Part shown: positions 1-5,196 of the stretch, one piece after another | Numbering within the stretch: the stretch's first letter is position 1 | Layout: each line of letters begins with the position of its first letter | From: Clostridiales bacterium | GTDB taxonomy: Bacteria; Bacillota; Clostridia; Saccharofermentanales; Saccharofermentanaceae | DNA: 6,429 bases | NCBI GenBank assembly: GCA_003543635.1 | Contig: DNAE01000166.1 | Location: 1-6,429, forward strand | Direction: 5' to 3' | Position numbers and translations under genes: made by a program | Notes under the pieces: model-generated | What the model was told of the DNA's origin: nothing | Databases searched by the model: none | The model's input: the letters and a program-made list of their open reading frames with translations, nothing else

Positions 1-358
1 TCTCCTGCTCCTTGGGGTCCTCCGACTCGGAGAGCAGTTCGAAGTATCCCTTGAGGGAAGTAAGGGGAGTCCTTATGTCGTGGGACATATTGGTAAGGGT
101 ATCCCTTATCTCGTTGTCCTGCTTCATGACCTCGATCTCCCTCTCGCGGCAGGAGGTTATTACCTCGTTGATATCCTTGGAAAGGCTCTTCATCTCCCTG
201 GATTTTCCGTAGAAGGTCACGGTCTTGTTCGTTCTGTTCTTGGCAATGAAGTGTACCTGGGACTGGAGGTTCTTAACCTGCGAGAACAGGGAGATCAGCA
301 TCATGGACATTGCCAGAAGGACTGCTATAAGCACTATGGTCATTACTTCCCAGATCAT
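1..358 (-). CDS. Sensor histidine kinase, N-terminal part (cut by the window edge)
   Basis: This frame starts at the ATG at 358-356 and runs off the left edge after 119 codons, so only the N-terminus is visible. Residues ~4-25 form one hydrophobic membrane helix. A charged helical linker (~26-88) follows, and then the HisKA H-box N-M-S-H-D-I-R-T-P-L-T, with His93 as the expected autophosphorylation site. The dimerisation helix continues (SLKGYFELL) to the edge, and the ATP-binding domain lies outside the window. There is essentially no extracellular part, which is typical of kinases that work beside BcrAB- or LanFEG-like ABC transporters and are thought to receive the signal through the transporter or within the membrane. 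The start codon overlaps the stop of the upstream permease (ATGA), and an AAAGG ribosome site (366-370) lies 7 nt before it, so translation is probably coupled. The likely partner is the response regulator at 3184-3882, which belongs to the same cluster. The class is clear. The ligand is inferred from context only. Confidence 0.93.
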   Translation of the reverse strand, partial: MIWEVMTIVLIAVLLAMSMMLISLFSQVKNLQSQVHFIAKNRTNKTVTFYGKSREMKSLSKDINEVITSCREREIEVMKQDNEIRDTLTNMSHDIRTPLTSLKGYFELLSESEDPKEQE

Positions 359-1188
359 AAAACTACCTTTCTTCGGGATGCGATCATGGACAGGCTTACC
401 CAGAAGATCACATTGATGAGATAACAAGCGAGCACTTGCGGGAGGCCTATGATCACGCTGGAATCCCCCATGGCATGGGACAGCAGAAGACTGGTGGGAT
501 GGAAGATCATATACACAAGATCAAGGGTAAGCGTGCTTTCAATGCTGACCGAAGATCCCGCCGTTCCGTACTCCGCGATGGTGGACAGAGCAACTATCAA
601 TATAGAGGCCAGGAAATGGTAGGAGATATAGAGGACGACCACCGGCAACTTTTTCCTTATCAACTTGGAAAGGAATACGGCAGGGAGCGCCGTATCGAAC
701 ATTGTCAGCGCCGATGCGATATATGTCTTCAGGGTAACGACGGGATAGACGCATAATATGAAGTTCTCTACACCGTCCCTTATAACGCCCGCAAAGGACA
801 GCACCATGGTATAAAATGCCGCTATAAAGGAGAAGATGAACACCGCGGCGATCTCCGACAGACAGAGTTTGACTCTGCTCCTGATGGCACCTTCAATATT
901 TATGACCTGGCGGTACTCGTAGTAGTCGCATATGACGATGATCACGTCAAGCAGCAGGAAAACTGAAGTAATGTAGAGGGCCACGATAAAGCCCTTCTGC
1001 TGCCATTCGGTTATCCCTCCGCCGGTGAATGTATCACCGTAGTCAAGGTATATCCTGGTCCAGACAAGGAGGATATTAAAAGATATGATCACAAGGAAGA
1101 ACAAAGCAGGGATCCCTATGATCCCTGCACGGAATGTCCGGTTCTTTGTAAGCTTTAAAAGTCCTATCCTAACGAGATTGATAAACAT
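355..1188 (-). CDS. ABC-2-like permease subunit, LanG/BcrB-like (second permease)
   Basis: This is a 277-residue integral membrane protein, the usual length for permease subunits of lantibiotic-immunity and bacitracin-type exporters. About six hydrophobic helices can be seen, near residues 22-44, 67-88, 111-135, 150-174, 181-204 and 247-269. A short basic N-terminus (MFINLVRIGLLKLTKNR) probably lies in the cytoplasm, and the C-terminus SRRKVVL is also basic. There is no ATPase domain, so it should pair with the ATPase at 2171-3091 and the permease at 1196-2161 in a heteromeric transporter. Its start lies 7 bp after the preceding stop and its stop overlaps the kinase start by 4 bp. No good ribosome site lies at normal distance from the ATG: the nearest AAGGAGA is about 18 nt away, inside the upstream gene, and an in-frame TGA blocks any earlier start. 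Translation therefore probably depends on coupling. Sequence conservation is weak in this family, so the call rests on topology, length and position. A self-protection or peptide-export role is inferred. Confidence 0.85.
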   Translation of the reverse strand: MFINLVRIGLLKLTKNRTFRAGIIGIPALFFLVIISFNILLVWTRIYLDYGDTFTGGGITEWQQKGFIVALYITSVFLLLDVIIVICDYYEYRQVINIEGAIRSRVKLCLSEIAAVFIFSFIAAFYTMVLSFAGVIRDGVENFILCVYPVVTLKTYIASALTMFDTALPAVFLSKLIRKKLPVVVLYISYHFLASILIVALSTIAEYGTAGSSVSIESTLTLDLVYMIFHPTSLLLSHAMGDSSVIIGLPQVLACYLINVIFWVSLSMIASRRKVVL

Positions 1189-1195
1189 GGATCTG

Positions 1196-2161
1196 TCAGT
1201 TCAAGTCTCTCCTTCTGTTAATTGCGTTGCCGATCAGGGCAGCGGCGGCACCATAGATGATCGATACGATAATTGCACGGAGCACATCTGATCCGTCGGT
1301 ATGCAGGTTGATGACGACCAGGTTCTCGGTGATCATGAATCTCGAGATATCAAATCCCTCCTCAAGATCCAGCAACCTTACCAGTATAAGATTCGCAATG
1401 GATATTGCAAGGGTAAGGAAACCCGAAGCCAGGATGACGCCCACCGTTATGCCGGCAGCCTTGCTCTTCGTAACCGTGGTTATGGCGGCCACGATGAGGC
1501 AGAATGCAAATGTCATTAACCACGATATCAGGAAGTACAGAATGAACGACCTGTCGAAGTTGAGTTTCACGCTCTCTGCCATAAGAGCTGCTGATATTAT
1601 AACCGATATCAGGGTGAATATGTGGAATAAGAACGTATAACACGCCAGGACCAGAAGACGCGCCCCGTATAGCAGGCTCCTCCTGTTATTGGCAATGGTC
1701 AGGTTCTTCGTTATTCCCGTGGAGTAGACATCTCCGAAGAATATGCCGGTGAAGATCGCCAGCAGCAGTATGGTAACCAAGGTCCCCACGTTCTGGTAGA
1801 AAAGCTCCGGAACATCCTCCGTATAGAAGATACCTTCGCCGATTATGCTGACGGCAGTCTCGTCCTCGACCTCCTCGAGTTCGAGTCCTTCGTCTTCTTC
1901 GCTATAGTACATTCCTTCTCCCGCCTGGATACCCGCATCGAATCCCATTCTGAAGGAATCCGATATACCCTCGGCGGAGGATCCCTCCTGGGATATCCTG
2001 TCCACGTCCTCCCTGGACATTCCCATGAGGCCGTACATATCGATCCTGATAAGGACGAAGCTTACCAGGAGCACGACGACCAGAAGGATCGCCGGAAGTA
2101 TATATGCGCTCTTAAGCTTGGAGGCTCTGTAGCATTCTGATTTAAAGAAATTCCAGAACAT
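1196..2161 (-). CDS. ABC-2-like permease subunit with a large acidic extracellular loop, LanE/BcrB-like (first permease)
   Basis: This 321-residue membrane protein has a basic amphipathic start (MFWNFFKSECYRASKLKS) and a first helix at ~20-40. A long loop (~41-122) follows, then helices near 124-144, 167-195, 205-228, 236-264 and 293-312, ending in a basic C-terminus (NRRRDLN). With an inside N-terminus, the long loop faces outside. It is very acidic: between residues 50 and 120 I count 22 Asp/Glu against 3 Arg, and 10 of the 14 residues at 88-101 are acidic. Permeases of this class often have a soluble insert between helices 1 and 2, but this charge is striking. The gene follows the ATPase by 9 bp. 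The ribosome site is a run of six G (2165-2170) joined to the ATPase stop codon, so the start is well supported. It should form the membrane channel with the second permease. Export or removal of cationic peptides is an inference from family and charge. Confidence 0.87.
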   Translation of the reverse strand: MFWNFFKSECYRASKLKSAYILPAILLVVVLLVSFVLIRIDMYGLMGMSREDVDRISQEGSSAEGISDSFRMGFDAGIQAGEGMYYSEEDEGLELEEVEDETAVSIIGEGIFYTEDVPELFYQNVGTLVTILLLAIFTGIFFGDVYSTGITKNLTIANNRRSLLYGARLLVLACYTFLFHIFTLISVIISAALMAESVKLNFDRSFILYFLISWLMTFAFCLIVAAITTVTKSKAAGITVGVILASGFLTLAISIANLILVRLLDLEEGFDISRFMITENLVVINLHTDGSDVLRAIIVSIIYGAAAALIGNAINRRRDLN

Positions 2162-2170
2162 ATGCCCCCC

Positions 2171-3091
2171 TTATCTGATGTCGCCGGCAATGGTGCCGGT
2201 CACCTTGAGGAAATACTCTTCAAGATCGGAGGAAACTATCCCTATTGATTCCACCGGTAATCCCTTTTTCGCTATCTCCATGTTGAGGACAGAAACATCC
2301 GACAAACGCTCGAATACGTAGATGGTATTCTTGTCGATGACCTGATACTCCGTGAATCCGTTCTCGTCCAGAACGGGAAGTATGGGTGATGTGTCTTCCG
2401 ATCTGATAACTATCTTATCCCTGCACTTTAACTTGAGTTCTTCGCTGGTGGACTCCTCCACTATCTTTCCGTTGTTGATTATGGCGTAATCGGTGGCAAG
2501 CTTTGAGAGCTCCTCCAGGATATGGCTTGAAATGAGGATCGTGAGGTTGTTCTCCTTATTGAGCTTGGCGATCATATCCCTGACCTCCACGATACCCTGG
2601 GGATCCAGGCCGTTAATGGGCTCATCCAGGAGGAGGAAATCGGGCTCACCCACCAGAGCCAGCGCGATACCGAGCCTCTGCTTCATACCGAGGGAGAACT
2701 TTCCCGCCTTCTTCTTTCCGACATCGCCGAGGCCGACTAATTCAAGCTTCTGCTTGATGTATTCGTCATCGCCGATACCGTAGGCAAGACATTTGATCTT
2801 GAGGTTATCGTGGGCCGTGAGTCCCGGCTGTATCGCGGGGGATTCGATGAGGGCTCCTATCCTCGAAAAGGCCTGATTGTTGTCTCCTCCGAATCCGACA
2901 TACTCGAAGCTTCCCGATGTGGGCTCAGCCATTCCCGAGAGCATCTTCATGATGGTCGTCTTTCCGGCACCGTTCTTTCCGATAAGACCGTATATGGAGC
3001 CTTTTCTGATGTGGAGATCAACTCCGTCAACCGCGGGGACGTTCTTGTACTTTTTGGTAAGATCTTTTGTTACGAGCAACATCTCTTCCAT
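2171..3091 (-). CDS. ABC transporter ATPase, BcrA/LanF-type (antimicrobial peptide protection)
   Basis: This is a complete 306-residue nucleotide-binding subunit that would power the two permeases encoded next to it. Walker A is GKNGAGKTT (38-46), the signature is SLGMKQR (133-139), Walker B with the catalytic Glu is FLLLDEP (152-158, Glu157), the D-loop is GLDP (161-164) and the switch His is His190 in ISSH. The Q-loop position reads LIESP (81-85), with Glu83 where most ABC ATPases have Gln. This 'E-loop' is known from LanF ATPases of lantibiotic-immunity exporters. A regulatory C-terminal region (~215-306) follows, as in BcrA-like proteins. The start at 3091 has a well-placed AGGGAG 6-7 nt upstream. 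A second in-frame ATG at codon 4 is less well placed. This is the first gene of the ABC-ABC-ABC-kinase operon and it follows a 92-bp gap with a candidate promoter. Bacitracin-type or lantibiotic-type substrates are both possible; the E-loop and the two separate permeases favour the LanFEG/CprABC type. Confidence 0.95.
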   Translation of the reverse strand: MEEMLLVTKDLTKKYKNVPAVDGVDLHIRKGSIYGLIGKNGAGKTTIMKMLSGMAEPTSGSFEYVGFGGDNNQAFSRIGALIESPAIQPGLTAHDNLKIKCLAYGIGDDEYIKQKLELVGLGDVGKKKAGKFSLGMKQRLGIALALVGEPDFLLLDEPINGLDPQGIVEVRDMIAKLNKENNLTILISSHILEELSKLATDYAIINNGKIVEESTSEELKLKCRDKIVIRSEDTSPILPVLDENGFTEYQVIDKNTIYVFERLSDVSVLNMEIAKKGLPVESIGIVSSDLEEYFLKVTGTIAGDIR

Positions 3092-3121
3092 AAATGTCTC
3101 CCTTCAAATTCATTTCTGATG

Positions 3122-3134
3122 GTGACATTATCAC
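3122..3134. repeat. Short inverted repeat over the candidate -10 box of the ABC operon
   Basis: GTGA (3122-3125) and TCAC (3131-3134) form a small dyad with a 5-bp centre (CATTA, 3126-3130). The dyad overlaps the candidate -10 box and the shared motif. It is short, and the second copy of the shared motif (5115-5135) lacks the GTGA arm, so this may be chance. If real, it is a possible operator. Confidence 0.25.
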
Positions 3135-3144
3135 GGTTTATTGT
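3126..3144. repeat. Shared upstream motif, copy 1 (before the ABC operon)
   Basis: On the plus strand this copy reads CATTAT-CACGGTTTATTGT. Aligned with the copy at 5115-5135 it matches at 18 of 19 positions, with a 2-bp gap between CATTAT and CACGGTT. It lies 34 bp upstream of the ATPase start codon and covers the candidate -10 box and part of the spacer. It is probably a transcription-factor site or a shared promoter element. Confidence 0.65.
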
Positions 3145-3157
3145 TCAATCATCGCAA
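3126..3157 (-). promoter_or_regulatory. Candidate promoter/operator of the ABC-kinase operon
   Basis: Within the 92-bp gap after the response regulator, the minus strand has TTGCGA (3157-3152) and GATAAT (3132-3127) with a 19-bp spacer, or TGATAA (3133-3128) with 18 bp. The -10 match is good and the -35 is weak, as expected for an activated promoter. The spacer and -10 region (3144-3126) nearly repeat the sequence upstream of the dehydrogenase gene. I see no terminator in this gap, so read-through from the regulator is also possible, giving two levels of expression. Confidence 0.5.
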
Positions 3158-3183
3158 ATAAACGTTAAAGAAAATATTAAGGT

Positions 3184-3882
3184 TTACTTCTTGGCAAGTC
3201 TGAATCCGATACCCCAGATGGTGTCGATATACTCCTCATCGGTGATCTTCTTCATCTTTGATCTTATATTACTGATATGAACATTTATGGTCTTATCTTC
3301 GCCTATGTAGTACTCGTTCCAGGCGTACTCGAAGATCTCCTGCTTGGAGAACACCTTGGAGGGATAGAGCATGAAGAGCTCCAGGATCTTATACTCCTGT
3401 CTCGTGAGGGAGAGCTCCTCGCCCTTTAAGGTCGCTTCGAAGGTATCCTTGTTGAGTTCCAGATCCTTGAACTTCAGGATGTTCTTATCCTCCCGGTCAT
3501 CCTTGCTGCCGTAGGAAAGGTGTCTTAACTGAACATCCACCCTGGCGATCAATTCCTTTACCTCGAAGGGCTTGGAAAGGAAGTCGTCGGCACCCATGGA
3601 AAGAAGATCCACACGGGAATCCGTGGAGCACTTGGCCGATACCACGATGATGGGGATCTTAGAGGTCTCCCTTATGGTGGCCGTCAATGACTCACCGGAC
3701 ATGCCGGGCATCATGAGATCAAGTATTGCCAGATCGAACTTGTCGTTCTTGAAGTTAAGGAGGCCCTCGGAACCCGAGTATGCCTGGGTGCACTTAAGGC
3801 CGTGCTTCGTCAGCGTCTCGCAGATGAGATTGTTGATATCCGCATCATCTTCTACTATAAGTACCTTTACCTGATCTTCCAT
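3184..3882 (-). CDS. OmpR/PhoB-family response regulator
   Basis: This is a complete 232-residue two-component regulator that is activated by phosphorylation and binds DNA in the cytoplasm. The receiver domain (~5-120) holds the acidic pair Glu11/Asp12 (VEDD), the phospho-acceptor Asp55 in ILDLMMPG, the switch residue Ser82, the aromatic switch Phe101 and the conserved Lys104 in KPF. The C-terminal winged-helix domain (~133-232) shows the usual LTRQEYKILELF, the recognition region KTINVHISNIRSKM and the wing DTIWGIGFRL. All catalytic positions are intact. Its ATG follows the TAA of the dehydrogenase-like gene without any gap. AAGGGAG, 8 nt before the ATG, lies inside that upstream gene, so the two are co-transcribed and probably translationally coupled. 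Its kinase partner is most likely the one at the end of the ABC operon (358 downward), which would place the regulator first and the kinase last in the cluster. Regulation of the ABC operon and of its own promoter is inferred from a sequence shared by both upstream regions. Confidence 0.96.
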   Translation of the reverse strand: MEDQVKVLIVEDDADINNLICETLTKHGLKCTQAYSGSEGLLNFKNDKFDLAILDLMMPGMSGESLTATIRETSKIPIIVVSAKCSTDSRVDLLSMGADDFLSKPFEVKELIARVDVQLRHLSYGSKDDREDKNILKFKDLELNKDTFEATLKGEELSLTRQEYKILELFMLYPSKVFSKQEIFEYAWNEYYIGEDKTINVHISNIRSKMKKITDEEYIDTIWGIGFRLAKK

Positions 3883-5097
3883 TTACTTGTCTCCCTTTTC
3901 CTTGTCTGTCTTAAGCGGCGATGCTTCCGTTATCTGATACTTGAAGCCTTCCTTCCTCATGGCGGATAGAAGGATATCCGGATCGAAGGCACAGGCGGTG
4001 AAGACACCGGGCTTCTTCCACTTGCCCCTGCAGAGCATCTTTACTCCCGATATGAGGGTCATGGCATCGAAATAATCCGCCACGCTGACCTCGTTGTTCT
4101 CCATACATGCCTGATTGTCGGAACTGACGGAGATGAAGTAAGTCTTATCTTCTCCCTTCTTCTTTCCCGTGACCAGGACTCCCGATCCGCTCATCCCCTG
4201 GGGAACGCTCTTGGTGCTCTCCATGGGCATTACCTTGGCCAGGAAGTCGATGGGGGCGATCTTCGTGCCGTTGATCTCCACGGGCTCCGTGGAGAGCATA
4301 CCGATCTTCTTCAGGAAGTCGATGGTCTCATCGCTCTTCTTCTCATAGGTGGAGAAATATCTGACATTGGGGACCTCGGGGATCTCCATGGCAAAGTCCT
4401 CGACGATGGGATCGTTGAGAAGATAAAGAGTATTCTTTCCGATATCGGGAAGCTCCACCTCGGTCTTGAGGGATAAGGGGTCCGACTCCACCTTCTCGTT
4501 ATCCTGGAGCGTGATGACCCTCTCGGATTCCGCCTTAAAGTCGTTGGATTCGATAATGTCCCTTATGTCGGTGACCTCCGCAACGGATCTCATATTCGTC
4601 TCCAGCACGTCCACGGAGGAGATCTCATCAAATCTCGTATCCGATGCAAGACGGACAAAGGAGGTCAGGACGGAAGGGTTAAAGGCGCAACCGCAGATGG
4701 CGGTCAGGTTCTTCACCCTGAAGTTGGAGAAGTTCTCGAACTGGCGGGACAGCAGATTGCCGCTATTCCATTCGAACAACTCGCTGTCGATGTAATCGGC
4801 GCCGATCTCCAGGGCCAGGTTCATGACCGTCAGGGACAGCTCCGGGGGTGTCAGGTTGATGATGAGCTCCGGTTGGGTTATGGAGAGCATCATCATGGTG
4901 CCCTGTTTATTGGTCACGTCCACCCTTGCGGTGGTGATCCTCACCGGTGCTCCCTGGTATTTTTTTCTGTAAACGTCACATTCGGATTTGTCCAGGGAAG
5001 CTATACAGATCTCGCCGGCTGAAGTTATGTCATTACAGAGCGCCTTAACGACGACCTTAGTAACCTCCGTACATCCGATTATCAATATCTTTTTCAT
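3883..5097 (-). CDS. Divergent saccharopine / carboxynorspermidine dehydrogenase-family protein
   Basis: This 404-residue protein has an N-terminal Rossmann-like start (MKKILIIGC), a middle region with LINLTPPELSLTVMNLALEIGADYIDSE-type dehydrogenase features (~78-106), and a C-terminal part typical of carboxynorspermidine dehydrogenase. That part includes IGMLSTEPVEINGTKIAPI (265-283), the GKKKGEDKTYFI strand (311-322) and GKWKKPGVF...FDPD (358-374). Members of the family reduce Schiff bases with NAD(P)H, for example in polyamine synthesis. The nucleotide loop is eroded: positions 8-13 read GCTEVT where the family has a GAGGVG-like motif. The conserved Gly-Asp-His-Gly segment that I recall after the 'DxNxGDHG' strand is missing (here ETNMRSVAEV, 166-175). 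A tryptophan/tyrosine-rich stretch before GCAFNP (136-141) is shortened. It may be a redirected enzyme or a non-catalytic sensor. The start has AAGGGA 6-7 nt upstream. Its stop touches the response regulator start, and a terminator separates it from the uracil permease. The fold is certain; the reaction is unknown. Confidence 0.82.
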   Translation of the reverse strand: MKKILIIGCTEVTKVVVKALCNDITSAGEICIASLDKSECDVYRKKYQGAPVRITTARVDVTNKQGTMMMLSITQPELIINLTPPELSLTVMNLALEIGADYIDSELFEWNSGNLLSRQFENFSNFRVKNLTAICGCAFNPSVLTSFVRLASDTRFDEISSVDVLETNMRSVAEVTDIRDIIESNDFKAESERVITLQDNEKVESDPLSLKTEVELPDIGKNTLYLLNDPIVEDFAMEIPEVPNVRYFSTYEKKSDETIDFLKKIGMLSTEPVEINGTKIAPIDFLAKVMPMESTKSVPQGMSGSGVLVTGKKKGEDKTYFISVSSDNQACMENNEVSVADYFDAMTLISGVKMLCRGKWKKPGVFTACAFDPDILLSAMRKEGFKYQITEASPLKTDKEKGDK

Positions 5098-5114
5098 CAG
5101 GAATCCCTTTAACT

Positions 5115-5135
5115 CATTATTACACGGTTGATTGT
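5115..5135. repeat. Shared upstream motif, copy 2 (before the dehydrogenase-regulator pair)
   Basis: On the plus strand this copy begins CATTATTACACGGTT and ends GATTGT. It has the same orientation relative to its downstream gene as the copy at 3126-3144 and differs by one base and a 2-bp insertion. It lies 17 bp upstream of the dehydrogenase-like start codon. These are the only two intergenic regions in the window long enough for a promoter, and both contain it. Confidence 0.65.
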
Positions 5136-5146
5136 AACATTGTTAA
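5115..5146 (-). promoter_or_regulatory. Candidate promoter/operator of the dehydrogenase-response regulator pair
   Basis: The minus strand shows a -35-like TTAACA (5146-5141, five of six matches to TTGACA). The possible -10 boxes are TGTAAT (5124-5119, spacer 16) or AATAAT (5121-5116, spacer 19). The terminator just upstream means that the next genes need their own promoter, so some promoter is expected here. The -10 lies close to the ribosome site, so the leader would be only ~10-15 nt. The segment 5115-5135 is nearly repeated at 3126-3144 before the ABC operon. Exact boxes are uncertain. Confidence 0.5.
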
Positions 5147-5150
5147 AGGC

Positions 5151-5179
5151 AAAAAAAAACCGCCCGAAGGCGGTTTTTT
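5151..5179 (-). terminator. Intrinsic terminator of the uracil permease gene
   Basis: A perfect GC stem (5160-5164 pairs with 5169-5173) can be extended by A-T pairs. On the minus strand it closes a UUCG loop in the very stable C(UUCG)G form. It is followed on that strand by nine T (5159-5151), the classic form of a Rho-independent terminator. It starts about 18 bp after the permease stop codon. Six T on the other strand would let it act on plus-strand transcripts too, but no plus-strand gene is present. Confidence 0.95.
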
Positions 5180-5196
5180 GTATAAAGATGAAGCGA

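Noticed and set aside
80..424. Open plus-strand frames over the kinase and second permease (also 436-756 and 1257-1640)
   Set aside because: They lie antisense to genes with clear protein motifs, have no ribosome sites or family features, and encode low-complexity-looking peptides.
355..2161. BceAB-type bacitracin detoxification transporter
   Set aside because: That system has one large FtsX-like permease of ten helices with a ~200-residue extracellular domain. Here there are two separate six-helix permeases.
3126..3183. Intrinsic terminator after the response regulator
   Set aside because: The only dyad (GTGA/TCAC) has 4-bp arms and no following T-run on the minus strand.
2810..3280. Plus-strand frame spanning the intergenic gap between ATPase and regulator
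   Set aside because: It overlaps the antisense of Walker A and of the regulator's C-terminus, has no motif, and has a hydrophobic tail arising from AT-rich intergenic DNA.
3883..5097. Lysine-pathway saccharopine dehydrogenase or true carboxynorspermidine dehydrogenase
   Set aside because: The cofactor loop and other conserved segments are altered, and no lysine or polyamine gene is visible nearby. Only family membership is supported.
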